The notes under the pieces are model-generated. The model was not told the DNA's origin. It did no database searches and worked only from the letters and a program-made list of their open reading frames with translations. This document shows positions 17,265 through 25,970 of a DNA stretch of 60,722 bases, one piece after another. Origin of the DNA: CAZGLK01 sp964526375 (GTDB lineage Bacteria > Patescibacteriota > Minisyncoccia > JACQLN01); the NCBI GenBank assembly GCA_964526375.1, contig CAZGLK010000002.1:1-60722 (forward strand), in the 5' to 3' direction. Numbering within the stretch: position 1 is the stretch's first letter; each line of letters starts with the position of its first letter. The position numbers and the translations under genes are program-made.

Positions 17265-17398
17265 AGCGCTAATCTCTTTCTACCCTTAAGCCTGCGTCTT
17301 CTTATGGTATTACGGCCGGACTTGGTTGACATCCTTTTAAAGAACCCGTGGGTTCTAGCTCTTTTCTTTTTTTTGGGGCGATATTTTGTTGTCTTCAT
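17261..17398 (-). CDS. rpmH: Ribosomal protein bL34
   Basis: 45 aa, read from the - strand: it begins MKTTKYRPKKKKRARTHGFF and continues KRMSTKSGRNTIRRRRLKGR. The THGF, RM and T..GR..I..RR..KGR pattern is diagnostic for L34. It is the first gene of the rpmH-rnpA-yidD-yidC-jag operon and is transcribed away from the probable oriC. Its TGA overlaps the rnpA ATG. The N-terminal KKTTKYRPKKKKRAR stretch is longer and more basic than in E. coli, as is common in CPR. Confidence 0.95.
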   Translation of the reverse strand: MKTTKYRPKKKKRARTHGFFKRMSTKSGRNTIRRRRLKGRKRLAL

Positions 17399-17410
17399 AA
17401 CAAACCACTT

Positions 17411-17496
17411 CCTACCAATTACGAATAGTTACTAATCTACCAATCAAGCTTACAAGATTTATTAGTATATTCGTACCGATTGGTAATTAGTAGGGG
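17411..17496. repeat. IR-E palindromic element
   Basis: ctaccaattacgaatagtta on the left; gattggtaattagtagggg on the right. It lies directly upstream of rpmH, between it and the DnaA-box region. Confidence 0.8.
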
Positions 17497-17757
17497 ATAG
17501 ATTATTTTATCAACTAGTTCTAGTGTACCAACAACCGGCAAAAGATACAAACACAACGAGGATTGGTTGATGTAAAACAAAATCCACATTTCCTCAACAA
17601 CTTATCCACATTAATAGGGTTGTGAGTCAAATTTTTCTTTACTTGGCCGTGTGATATAATGACCAGCGAACAAAAGTTCTCACCGCTACCGATCAAGTCT
17701 GCTTAAGAGGTGTTTGCGTTGGGTAATTAAATTAAAAACCTAAAAACAAAACAAGGC
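17497..17757. other. Probable replication origin (oriC)
   Basis: AT-rich gap between rpmH (-) and dnaA (+), the standard oriC position. It contains a perfect DnaA box TTATCCACA at 17602-17610 and a partial one at 17582-17588 (atccacatt). I do not see a cluster of further perfect boxes, so the origin may be minimal or may include the dnaA-dnaN gap, which holds more box-like words. Confidence 0.65.
17652..17660 (+). promoter_or_regulatory. Extended -10 promoter for dnaA
   Basis: TGA followed by TATAAT (17655-17660) forms an extended -10. No good -35 is present (tttttc at the right distance). It lies about 100 nt before the dnaA ATG and downstream of the DnaA box, so autoregulation by DnaA is plausible. 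Confidence 0.55.
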
Positions 17758-19137
17758 ATGGATAAAGACGAGCTTTGGCAAACCGCTTTGGCGGAAATAG
17801 AATTAACTCTGTCAAAAGCCAATTTTGTTACCTGGTTCCGCAACACCTCCATAGCCCACAAAAAAGAGGGTGTGGTTTTAATATCCACCCCCAGCGCTTT
17901 TAACAAGGAGTGGTTGGAAAGCAAATACAATCTTTTGATTCTTAAAACATTGCGGGGTCTGGCCGGAGATGTTAAAGAAATAAAGTTCGCCATAAAGCCG
18001 CAGATAGAATCTGAAAGAAAAATCGCGCCGGCCAGAAAAAGAGAGTTTGGCCTGCCGCTATTAGCCGACCATCAGCTTAACATGGCCGACTTGGTTACCC
18101 CAGACAAAGAAACCAATCTTAACCCCAAATACACTTTTGACTCTTTTGTGGTAGGCTCTTCCAACGAACTGGCCCATGCCGCGGCGGTGGCTGTGAGCAA
18201 ACAACTCGGCACCACCTACAACCCCTTGTTTATTTACGGCGGGGTGGGTTTGGGCAAAACCCACCTTCTGCAGGCCATTGGCAACGCGGCCGTAAAAGCC
18301 GATGGCAAAATAAAGGTGCGGTATGTGTCTTCGGAAAAGTTTTTGGGTGAGCTTATCAACTCCATCCGCGGCAAAACCGTTGATAAATTTAAAGAGGAAT
18401 ACAAAAAAATAAACCTGCTCATAGTTGACGACATTCAATTTCTGGCCGGCAAGGAAAAAACCCAGGAGGAGTTCTTTCACATTTTTAACGAGCTTTACCA
18501 AAAAAACAACCAAATAGTGCTTTCTTCCGACCGGCCGCCCAAAGCCATAAACACCCTGGAGGAGCGGCTGCGCTCCCGTTTTGAGGGCGGCATGATCGCC
18601 GACATTATTCCGCCCGATTATGAAACCCGCATTGCCATATTAAAAAACAAAATGGCGGAAAGGGGGTTGGGCGATTTGGGTGAAGATGTTTTGTCTTACG
18701 TGGCCAATATGGTAACTAAAAATATCAGGGAGTTGGAGGGCGCCTTAAACAGAATATCAATGCTGGGCCAAACAGCCAGCCTGCCGCCAAGCCTAGATAA
18801 AGTCAAAACCGCCCTGGCTAACATCAACCACGCCAATACCGCCGTAAAAACAACGGCTAAGGCCATAATAAAAGCAGTGTCGGAGTTTTACGACATTAAA
18901 GAAGAGGATTTGATCAACCAATCCAGAAAAAGAGAAATAGTTCTGCCGCGCCAAATTTGCATGTATTTGATGCGTGAGGAGTTAAAGAGCTCCTACCCCT
19001 TTATTGGCGAGAGATTCGGCGGCCGAGACCACACCACAGTTATGCATGCCTGTGATAAAATAAACAAAATCCTGCAAACCAGCGAGGGTTTGAGCGACGA
19101 AATCAGCACTATTAAAAACAAAGTCTACGAATCTTAA
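17758..19137 (+). CDS. dnaA: Chromosomal replication initiator protein DnaA
   Basis: 459 aa. Domain I is at the N-terminus (LWQTALAEIELTLSKANFVT). The AAA+ core has Walker A GGVGLGKTHLL at about residues 160-170, Walker B LLIVDDIQFL at about 220-229, and a sensor region. The C-terminal DNA-binding domain carries the signature GGRDHTTVMHACDKI at about 420. The linker (domain II) is short. DnaA binds DnaA boxes and melts oriC. Next to dnaN and the L34 operon. The ATG follows no strong Shine-Dalgarno. Confidence 0.98.
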   Translation: MDKDELWQTALAEIELTLSKANFVTWFRNTSIAHKKEGVVLISTPSAFNKEWLESKYNLLILKTLRGLAGDVKEIKFAIKPQIESERKIAPARKREFGLPLLADHQLNMADLVTPDKETNLNPKYTFDSFVVGSSNELAHAAAVAVSKQLGTTYNPLFIYGGVGLGKTHLLQAIGNAAVKADGKIKVRYVSSEKFLGELINSIRGKTVDKFKEEYKKINLLIVDDIQFLAGKEKTQEEFFHIFNELYQKNNQIVLSSDRPPKAINTLEERLRSRFEGGMIADIIPPDYETRIAILKNKMAERGLGDLGEDVLSYVANMVTKNIRELEGALNRISMLGQTASLPPSLDKVKTALANINHANTAVKTTAKAIIKAVSEFYDIKEEDLINQSRKREIVLPRQICMYLMREELKSSYPFIGERFGGRDHTTVMHACDKINKILQTSEGLSDEISTIKNKVYES

Positions 19138-19405
19138 AAAGTATGGATATGGTGTGGAATTTGTGTTCCAAAAGCAGGGAATTGTTTTAATAACGCCACA
19201 ACATCGGAAAAACAAAAATACCCCGGTCAACCCCTTATCTACACAAAATACCATTGAAATAAAACCATTAGGCACATTATTTGCACACCCGAGAAAGCGA
19301 ATATTTATTTTGTTTAAACGGGTTTAACAACAATCAAAAACTCTTGTGGATTAATAACTAATAATCAATAATAAAGTTTAATTTAATTAATTTAATTATT
19401 AGCTT
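19138..19405. other. dnaA-dnaN intergenic region with DnaA-box-like words
   Basis: TTATCTACA at 19235-19243 and TGTGGATTA near 19345 each differ from the DnaA box by one base. The stretch 19350-19405 is almost pure A/T (taatttaattaatttaatta) and would unwind easily. It could be part of oriC or a second DnaA-binding region. No gene is seen. Confidence 0.5.
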
Positions 19406-20521
19406 ATGAAAGTTGTCTGCGGCACCCAAAAACTTAAAACAGCTCTGGATAATTCCGAAAGAATTTTGACTCGCCATTTAACCCTGCCGATTCTTAACAA
19501 CGTTTTGATTCGGGTTATTAATAACGGTCTAAGAGTTGTTTCAACCAATTTGGAAATGGCGGTTAGTTCGTGGTTTCCGTGCAAAATTGTAAGCCCCGGT
19601 GAAACCACCGTACCCGCCAAGGTTTTTCACGCTATTATAGCCGGCTTAAATGCAGAAAAAATTGATTTGGAAACAAAAAAAGACAACTCTTTGAATATCC
19701 GCGCCGATAATTACACCGCCGATATAAAAAGCGAAGACGGCAAAAATTTTCCCATAATACCTCATCCCAAAAACGGCTTGGAAATTAAAATAAAAAGCGG
19801 TGAAATAATCAAAGCCATTGGGCAAACGATTGGTTTTGTTTCAAATTCCGAAACCAGACCGGAAATAACCGGCGTGTTGCTTGCCAAAGAAAAAGGCGAG
19901 CAGTTTTTAAGAGTGGTTGGCACCGACAGTTTCAGGCTTGGCGAGAAAAAGATCGCCGTTGGGGGCGATTTAAAGAATGTGGAGTTTTCGGTGATTGTTC
20001 CAGCCAGAACGGCCGCCGAAATTATTAGGATATACAGCAACGAAAACGAGGAGTTAAACATTGTTTTGGAAAAAAACCAGATATACTTTGAATCCGGCAA
20101 GGTGGAGGTTGTTTCGCGGGTGATTGAGGGCAATTTCCCCGATTATCGCCGCCTGATTCCCCAAGAATTTAAAACCCAAGCCGGTTTGAATAAGGATGAT
20201 TTTGTAAAAACTTTAAAGTTGGTAAGTTTATCGTCGGGGAGAATCAATGACATCAGCCTGTCTTTTTTACCCGGCAAAGATGCCCGGGTTAAGGTTTTCT
20301 CGGCCGACCCTGATTTGGGCGAAAGCAGTTCTTTTTTGCCGGTGGGTTTGTCTGGCGAAGGACTATCAGCCAAGTTTAACTGGCGATATTTGGTTGACGG
20401 TATTGGAGTGGTTGATTCCGACAAGGTGGTGCTAAGTTTTGTTGATGAAACCAAGCCCTGCTTGGTTAGACCGGCTTCTGATGACGGGTTTTTGTATTTA
20501 GTAATGCCGATAAGGTCTTGA
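19406..20521 (+). CDS. dnaN: DNA polymerase III sliding clamp (beta subunit)
   Basis: 371 aa with the three-domain clamp fold. Recognisable words are RHLTLPILNNVLIRV in domain 1, the VSNSETRPEITGVLL start of domain 2, and DDGFLYLVMPIRS at the C-terminus, matching the usual clamp ending of the form YVVMPMR(L/V). As a dimer it encircles DNA and tethers the replicative polymerase. It follows dnaA in the standard order. The next gap carries the gene-less IR-A element. Confidence 0.97.
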   Translation: MKVVCGTQKLKTALDNSERILTRHLTLPILNNVLIRVINNGLRVVSTNLEMAVSSWFPCKIVSPGETTVPAKVFHAIIAGLNAEKIDLETKKDNSLNIRADNYTADIKSEDGKNFPIIPHPKNGLEIKIKSGEIIKAIGQTIGFVSNSETRPEITGVLLAKEKGEQFLRVVGTDSFRLGEKKIAVGGDLKNVEFSVIVPARTAAEIIRIYSNENEELNIVLEKNQIYFESGKVEVVSRVIEGNFPDYRRLIPQEFKTQAGLNKDDFVKTLKLVSLSSGRINDISLSFLPGKDARVKVFSADPDLGESSSFLPVGLSGEGLSAKFNWRYLVDGIGVVDSDKVVLSFVDETKPCLVRPASDDGFLYLVMPIRS

Positions 20522-20532
20522 TGCTAGGGTTT

Positions 20533-20617
20533 TAGCTTATTAGCTTATTAGGACGCTAGGGAATTAATCTGTGGAAAAATTAATCCTAAAGCCTAATATC
20601 CTAGTAAGCTAGTAAGC
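20533..20617. repeat. IR-A palindromic element without gene (solo form)
   Basis: Left arm tagcttattagcttattagg, right arm cctaatatcctagtaagct. These are the arms of the element at 189-608 but with only ~25 nt between them. It ends 4 nt before the TTG start of yebC. Confidence 0.75.
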
Positions 20618-20621
20618 TGCC

Positions 20622-21164
20622 TTGAGTGGTCACAGCAAATGGGCTCAAATCAAAAGAAAAAAGGCCATAACCGATGCTCAAAGAAGCCGGCTGTTTTCTA
20701 AATTTTCAAAACTGATTGAGGTGGCGGCTAAAAACAACCCCGACCCTAAAACCAATTTTGCCCTGCGCTCTGCGGTGGAACAGGCCAGAAAAGTCAATAT
20801 GCCCGCGGCCAATATTGAGCGGGCCATAAAAAAAGCCTCTGCGGCAGGGGGCGAGGAGCTGGAGAATATAATCTACGAAGCTTACGGTCCGGGCGGCGCG
20901 GCCATAATAGTTGCGGCGGTAACTTCAAACAAAAACAGAACCGTGGCCGAAATAAAACATATCTTGTCGCAATACGGCGGCAGCTTGTCGGGCCCAGGCA
21001 GCGCCATGTGGCTGTTTGATAAAAAAAATAACGAGGCGGCGGTGAGGTGGGAGCCCAAAAACATTCTTAAAATTAACACCGAAGACGAGGCCAAACTGAA
21101 CGACCTTTTAGACGCACTGGATGAAAATGAGGATGTGGTGGGGGTGTATACCAACAGCGAATAA
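20622..21164 (+). CDS. yebC: YebC/PmpR-family protein, shortened form
   Basis: 180 aa with a TTG start at 20622, fixed by the invariant N-terminus SGHSKWAQIKRKK. Domain 1 is intact (AITDAQRSRLFSKFSKLIEV, then MPAANIERAIKKA and YGPGGAAIIV). Usual YebC is ~240-250 aa. Here the segment after MWLFDKK jumps to a short end (TEDEAKLNDLLDALDENEDV, then YTNSE), so about 55-60 residues of the middle/third domain are absent while the C-terminal helix and NAE-like end are kept. YebC-family proteins act as transcription regulators or help ribosomes through proline stretches. Directly upstream of ruvC, as in many bacteria. Confidence 0.93.
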   Translation: MSGHSKWAQIKRKKAITDAQRSRLFSKFSKLIEVAAKNNPDPKTNFALRSAVEQARKVNMPAANIERAIKKASAAGGEELENIIYEAYGPGGAAIIVAAVTSNKNRTVAEIKHILSQYGGSLSGPGSAMWLFDKKNNEAAVRWEPKNILKINTEDEAKLNDLLDALDENEDVVGVYTNSE

Positions 21165-21171
21165 ATATGTT

Positions 21172-21275
21172 TTGATAAAATAATCCCAAACTACAAATTT
21201 ATCCGAATGCACCAAACGATGAGTTTCTGTTCGGAGCATTAGGATACATTCGGATTTTTTGGATTATGTTGTCAA
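21172..21275. repeat. IR-D palindromic element
   Basis: ttgataaaataatcccaaac on the left; ttggattatgttgtcaa on the right. It lies between yebC and ruvC and ends 4 nt before the ruvC GTG. Confidence 0.8.
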
Positions 21276-21278
21276 TCT

Positions 21279-21764
21279 GTGATTATACTTGGTATTGACC
21301 CCGGCACCAACAGAATTGGCTGGGGTGTGGTTGAAGAAAGCGATACCGCCATCCGTTTTGTTGATTGCGGCTGTGTTGAGTTTAAGACTAATACTGACAC
21401 ACATACCAATTTGGATCGTCTGCATACCTCGGTTCGCAAACTAATCAGCCAACACCAGCCCGACGCTGTGGCGGTGGAGAAGATATTTTTTTTTAAAAAT
21501 TCTAAAACAGTTATTGGGGTTAGCCAGGCTAGGGGTGTGATTTTGCTGGCCGCTGCCCAAACCAACACACCCATCCGCGAGTTTACTCCCTTGCAGGTAA
21601 AACAAGCGGTATCGGCTTACGGCCGAGCCCAAAAGAAAGAAGTTCAAAAAATGGTTCGCCTCATTTTGAATTTGGACTTTGACCCAGCTCCGGACGATGC
21701 CGCCGACGCCTTGGCTGTGGCCATTTGTGCCGCCCACTCTGTTGGAATAAGGAATAAGGAATAA
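21279..21764 (+). CDS. ruvC: Holliday junction resolvase RuvC
   Basis: 161 aa, GTG start fixed by the N-terminal IILGIDPGTNRIGWGV. Catalytic acidic residues are visible: Asp in GIDPGT, Glu in AVEKIFFFKN, and the paired Asp of DPAPDDAADALAVAIC. It cleaves Holliday junctions after RuvAB branch migration. ruvA (49259) and ruvB (34707) are elsewhere in this window, so the three genes are dispersed. The C-terminal codons run into an IR-C repeat. Confidence 0.96.
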   Translation: MIILGIDPGTNRIGWGVVEESDTAIRFVDCGCVEFKTNTDTHTNLDRLHTSVRKLISQHQPDAVAVEKIFFFKNSKTVIGVSQARGVILLAAAQTNTPIREFTPLQVKQAVSAYGRAQKKEVQKMVRLILNLDFDPAPDDAADALAVAICAAHSVGIRNKE

Positions 21765-22007
21765 TGAATTATGAATTAGGACGGGGGATTTACAAACCCG
21801 TGATTCATGATTCGGGATTCATGATTCGCTGTTTGGGTTGGGGATAAATCAGCATTGACCCGCAAGCCATAATAAGTAAAATTAAGCCAAGCTTAACAAT
21901 AGGCGGCTACACAACCAAATTAAAAGGTCGTTTTTAAGGCGGTAACCCCGCACTAGATCCGCCAGCTGGCGGATCAGTACAGGGTCTGACAATATAATAA
22001 ACATTAT
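21757..22007. repeat. Intergenic region with IR-C words and a perfect palindrome
   Basis: IR-C words (aattatgaattagga, then attcatgattcgggattcat) occupy 21757-21835. A perfect 20-bp palindrome centred on CAGCTG lies at 21956-21975 (gatccgccagctggcggatc). A possible promoter is TTGACC near 21856 with TAAAAT 16 nt further. No gene is seen. Confidence 0.55.
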
Positions 22008-22184
22008 ATGCTACACGCACCTTTAATAGATTTTGCCTACAAATCAGATTATAACGAAGACAACTCCGACGGTTTTGGCGGCAGCGACACAGATGCGGAC
22101 GTCAAAGATGACACAGAAGAAGAGGATGTGGATGAAGTTGATGAGGTTGACGACGACGAGGATGCCGAGGATGATTTGGAGTAA
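22008..22184 (+). CDS. Small acidic protein of unknown function
   Basis: 58 aa: a short N-terminal segment (MLHAPLIDFAYKSDYNED) followed by an almost continuous Asp/Glu tail ending DEDAEDDLE. The strong codon bias towards a polyacidic product and the terminator shortly downstream support a real gene. Such acidic tails can bind basic proteins or metal ions, but no function can be assigned. There is no clear Shine-Dalgarno upstream (acattatATG). Confidence 0.65.
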   Translation: MLHAPLIDFAYKSDYNEDNSDGFGGSDTDADVKDDTEEEDVDEVDEVDDDEDAEDDLE

Positions 22185-22194
22185 TACGATAAAA

Positions 22195-22320
22195 AGTAAC
22201 TGAGTAATTGGTAACTAGGTAATTAAGCAAACTGGCAGTTACTTGATTACAAAAACCTCTCCCGATGTATATTGGGGAGAGGTTTTTAATTACCCGATTA
22301 CCCAATTACTGAATTTACCT
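22195..22320. repeat. IR-H inverted repeat around a terminator
   Basis: gtaactgagtaattggtaac words on the left and aattacccgattacccaatt on the right face each other across the terminator at 22251-22287. Confidence 0.7.
22251..22287. terminator. Bidirectional intrinsic terminator
   Basis: aaaaacctctccc (22251-22263) pairs with ggggagaggttttt (22274-22287), with an A run on one side and a T run on the other. It serves the small acidic gene (+) and tyrS (-). Confidence 0.88.
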
Positions 22321-23523
22321 AACTACTTTTACAAACTTATGCTTGCCCACTTTTAGAACTACACCCTCGGGCTTAATTTTAACAAGCTCGCCCGGAGATT
22401 TAATAGTGCTGCCGTCCACATCCACCGCGCCGTCTTCTATCAGCCGCCGGGCCTCGCTCTTGGACGCGGCCAAACCAGACTCAATTACCAAATCCAGTAA
22501 AGATAGTTCCTCTGGCCCGGTTTTTATTGTTTCCAAATCACTAGGCGTGCCTTTGTGGCTAAAGGTGTTTGTGAAACTCTGTTGGGCCGATACGGCTTCG
22601 GACGGCGAATGATAAAGTTTTACTATCTCTTCAGCCAGGCGCAGTTTAAGGTCGCGCGGGTTAACCCGCTTTTGCTCTAAATCCCGAGCCATCTCTTTGA
22701 CCTCGCTCCACCCAACTCGCGTGGCTAGCGTAAAGTAATCAATTATTAAACTATCGTTCAAAGACATAATCTTGCCAAACTGTTCCCGCGGCGGCTCGTT
22801 AAGGCCTATGTAGTTGTTTAAACTTTGACCCATTTTTTGCGAGCCGTCTAGTCCTACCAGCAACTCTATGGCCACAATGCTTTGCGGTTCCTGGCCAAAG
22901 TCTTTTTGCAGGTCGCGGCCAAAGTTTTCATTAAAAATCTGATCGGTGCCGATTACCGTAAGGTCGCTTTTTAGCATAACCGAGTCATAGCCCTGCAAAA
23001 CAGGATAGATGGTTTCGTGCAGTTGCGTGGCCAGACCCTTCTTTTTTCTTTCGCGGAACATGTCGCGCTCCAAAACTTGGTCTGTGGTGAAGTGAGACAT
23101 TAGTTTTAAAAGCTCCTCGGCCGACATATTGTCGTACCACTCGCTGTTGGTCCGCACCTCTAATTCTTTGATGTTGAGTATCTTGCTGATTTGGTCTAAA
23201 TAGTTTTTGGCCGCGGCTTCGGTTTCTTGTTTTGACCGCAAAGTCCTTGTTTTTAATTTTTCAGTGGGGTCGCCAAAACGGCCGGTAAAGCCGCCGATAA
23301 GAAAAACAATTTTGTGCCCCATTTCTTGCAAATCCCTAAGTTTTAGGTAGACTGAAGCGTGGCCGAGGTGCAGGTTTTGGCCGGAGGGGTCAACCCCATG
23401 TTTTACGCGCAAAACTTGGCCCGAGGCCAGTTGGCGGCGGACATCTTCTGGGGTGATAATCTCTTTTACGCCCCTTTCCAAAAAATCCTCTATTTTAGCT
23501 GGTGATGTGTCTGTTTGAGGCAT
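22315..23523 (-). CDS. tyrS: Tyrosyl-tRNA synthetase
   Basis: 402 aa from ATG 23523; upstream extension is unconserved. The class I signature HLGH is at residues 52-55 and the second signature is KMGQS (around 232-236) in place of KMSKS. YDSVMLKSDLTVIGTDQIFN is the tyrosine/AMP-binding region. A C-terminal S4-like RNA-binding domain covers about 337-402 (LVIESGLAASKSEARRLIED). It charges tRNA-Tyr in the cytoplasm. The altered KMSKS loop keeps the first Lys but loses the second; this loop normally stabilises the ATP transition state. Confidence 0.95.
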   Translation of the reverse strand: MPQTDTSPAKIEDFLERGVKEIITPEDVRRQLASGQVLRVKHGVDPSGQNLHLGHASVYLKLRDLQEMGHKIVFLIGGFTGRFGDPTEKLKTRTLRSKQETEAAAKNYLDQISKILNIKELEVRTNSEWYDNMSAEELLKLMSHFTTDQVLERDMFRERKKKGLATQLHETIYPVLQGYDSVMLKSDLTVIGTDQIFNENFGRDLQKDFGQEPQSIVAIELLVGLDGSQKMGQSLNNYIGLNEPPREQFGKIMSLNDSLIIDYFTLATRVGWSEVKEMARDLEQKRVNPRDLKLRLAEEIVKLYHSPSEAVSAQQSFTNTFSHKGTPSDLETIKTGPEELSLLDLVIESGLAASKSEARRLIEDGAVDVDGSTIKSPGELVKIKPEGVVLKVGKHKFVKVVR

Positions 23524-23672
23524 ATAAACCGATCCGAACAACCCGAACTTTACCCGAATGACCCGAAGAGTTAAGCTCACTCCATTTGTGTCATTCGGAT
23601 GCATTCGTAGCTTCGCATCGCATTATACGCAGTATAAGATATGTGCTATAAATAATCAAAGAGATTTAGGAC

Positions 23673-25886
23673 ATGGGCAGTGATTTGATCAAAAATGCCA
23701 ACTCGGGACGGGGTCTGTTGAAGTTTATAATCGGCCTTGTTTTGGTGTTGGCGCTGGGGGGGCTGGCCGCCACCCTGGCGGTTTTTATTGTTTTTTCCAG
23801 AAACCTGCCCGACCCCTCCAATTTGGAGGATCGCAGTATTACCCAGTCAACTAAAATCTACGACCGCACTGGCAAAATAACTTTGTACGACATTCACGGC
23901 GAGGAAAAAAGAACCGTCATCCCTTTTAATGAAATTCCCCAAGTGGTTAAAGACGCTACTATTGTGGCCGAAGACCGAGACTTTTATAAGCATCACGGTG
24001 TTGACTTTAAGGCCATTGTTCGGGCGGCTTGGCAAAATATTATCAGTGATTCCCTGCAGGGCGGCTCTACCATTACCCAGCAGTTCGTAAAAAAATCCAT
24101 ATTGTCCGACGAGCGCACATTCACCCGAAAAATAAAAGAAGCCATTCTGGCGCTGGAGCTGGAGCGGCGATATTCCAAAGACGAGATACTTAATTTTTAC
24201 TTAAACCAGATTCCCTACGGTTCTAACGCTTACGGCATTGAGGCCGCGGCTCAAACCTATTTTTCCAAAAAAGCCCCCGATCTTAGCCTGGCCGAAGCGG
24301 CTTTGTTGGCCGCCTTGCCCAAAGCCCCCAGCTATTATTCGCCTTACGGTGAGCGCAAAGCCGAATTATTAAAGCGCCAGCAGACAATTTTGGACAAAAT
24401 GGCCCAGCTTAACTATATTTCCCCGGCCGATTTGGACAAAGCCAAGAAACTGGTTCTTGATTTTTCCAAACCGCAGGCTGGCCTTAAAGCGCCCCACTTT
24501 GTTTTTTACGTGCGCCAGCTGGTGGAAGAAAAATACGGCGAGGAATATGTAGAGCGGGCGGGACTTCGCATTATTACCACACTGGACGCGGATTTGCAGG
24601 ACGCGGCCGGAGAAGCTGTGGCTGAAAGCGCCGAAAGAAATGAGGCTTCGGGCGCGGGCAATTCCGCCTTAGTGGCACTGGATCCAAAGACCGGCCAGAT
24701 TTTGGCTATGGTCGGCTCGCGCGATTTTTTTGGAGACCCCAAGCCCGAGGGCTGCACCCCGGGGGTTGACTGCAAATTTGAAGGGCAGGTTAATGTAACT
24801 ATCCGTTCGCGCCAGCCCGGCTCGGCTTTTAAGCCCATCGTTTACGCCACTGCTTTCAAAAAAGGCTACACCGATAAAACCATTCTCTTTGATGTGCCCA
24901 CCGAGTTTAGTTCCGAGTGCAATTCGTCGGGCTATCCCTTGCGTTCGGGCGCGAAGTGTTATTCGCCCACTAACTACACCGGCAAATATACAGGTGCTCT
25001 GACCGCGCGCTCGGCTTTGGCCAACTCTTTGAACGTGCCTTCGGTTCAAATGCTCTACCTGGCCGGGGTGGACGATTCCATCAACACCGCCGAGGATATG
25101 GGTATAACCACGCTCAAAGACCGTTCCCGTTTCGGCTTGTCGCTGGTTTTGGGCGGCGGCGAAGTAAGATTACTGGAGTTGACTGCGGCCTACGGCGTTT
25201 TTGCTACCGAGGGCGTGCGCCACGCGCCCGAGGCCATATTAAGAATAGAAGACGGCAAAGGCAAAGTTCTGGAAGAGTTTAAGGACGAGCCCGTTCAGGT
25301 TTTAGACAGCGAAGTGACGCGACTAGTCTCCGATGTCTTGTCGGACAATGCCGCCCGCACGCCGGTTTTTGGCTCGCGCGGCGCTTTATATTTTCCCGAC
25401 CGCCCGGTGGCGGCCAAAACCGGAACCACTAACGAGTTTAGAGACGGCTGGGCTATCGGTTACACGCCCTCACTGGTGGCCGGGGTGTGGTCGGGCAACA
25501 ACGACAACACCCCCATGAGGCGCGACCCGGGCGCGGTTACGGCGGCGCCCATTTGGCATGACTTTATGGAAAAAGCTTTTGCCAAGCTGAACTTGCCGGC
25601 TGAAAGTTTTACTCCGCCCGAGCCGCGCGCGATCAGCAGGCCGATTTTGAATGGGGAGTGGTTTATCAACGGCGCCATCCACAGCACTCTCTATTACATT
25701 AACCGCGACGATCCCTTAGGCCCGCCGCCGGCTAATCCCGCCGCCGATCCCCAGTTTGCCAATTGGGAGGCTGGAGTAAGGGCTTGGTACGGTCCGGTGT
25801 TAAAACCGGCCCCGGTTCAGCAACCGCCGGCCGGCGAGGGCACTCCATCTCCCGCGCCCTCTGCACCAATTAACACCCCCGGTTGA
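23673..25886 (+). CDS. Class A penicillin-binding protein (transglycosylase/transpeptidase)
   Basis: 737 aa. One membrane anchor lies near residues 16-45. The GT51 glycosyltransferase domain has its catalytic Glu in VAEDRDFYKHHGVD (about 97) and GGSTITQQFVKKS (about 129). The transpeptidase domain has the SxxK motif in RQPGSAFKPIVY (about 380), SxN as ANSLNVPS and KTG as AAKTGTTNEFRDG (about 580). The tail is Pro-rich. It polymerises and cross-links peptidoglycan. PBP1A-like, slightly shorter than E. coli. It has its own unit, and a 15-bp inverted repeat follows the stop. Confidence 0.95.
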   Translation: MGSDLIKNANSGRGLLKFIIGLVLVLALGGLAATLAVFIVFSRNLPDPSNLEDRSITQSTKIYDRTGKITLYDIHGEEKRTVIPFNEIPQVVKDATIVAEDRDFYKHHGVDFKAIVRAAWQNIISDSLQGGSTITQQFVKKSILSDERTFTRKIKEAILALELERRYSKDEILNFYLNQIPYGSNAYGIEAAAQTYFSKKAPDLSLAEAALLAALPKAPSYYSPYGERKAELLKRQQTILDKMAQLNYISPADLDKAKKLVLDFSKPQAGLKAPHFVFYVRQLVEEKYGEEYVERAGLRIITTLDADLQDAAGEAVAESAERNEASGAGNSALVALDPKTGQILAMVGSRDFFGDPKPEGCTPGVDCKFEGQVNVTIRSRQPGSAFKPIVYATAFKKGYTDKTILFDVPTEFSSECNSSGYPLRSGAKCYSPTNYTGKYTGALTARSALANSLNVPSVQMLYLAGVDDSINTAEDMGITTLKDRSRFGLSLVLGGGEVRLLELTAAYGVFATEGVRHAPEAILRIEDGKGKVLEEFKDEPVQVLDSEVTRLVSDVLSDNAARTPVFGSRGALYFPDRPVAAKTGTTNEFRDGWAIGYTPSLVAGVWSGNNDNTPMRRDPGAVTAAPIWHDFMEKAFAKLNLPAESFTPPEPRAISRPILNGEWFINGAIHSTLYYINRDDPLGPPPANPAADPQFANWEAGVRAWYGPVLKPAPVQQPPAGEGTPSPAPSAPINTPG

Positions 25887-25892
25887 TGGAGA

Positions 25893-25926
25893 GGAGGCTT
25901 AGCCTCCAAAAGGAGGCTAAGCCTCC
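25893..25926. terminator. Perfect 15-bp inverted repeat after the PBP gene
   Basis: ggaggcttagcctcc, then aaaa, then ggaggctaagcctcc. It lies 7 nt after the PBP stop. There is no T tract, so it may act as an mRNA 3'-end stem rather than a classical terminator. A similar word (aaggctaaacctcca) ends holA. Confidence 0.6.
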
Positions 25927-25970
25927 CTGAGCGAAAGTTCTTTAATTTTAAAACAAAGGAGGCACGAATT

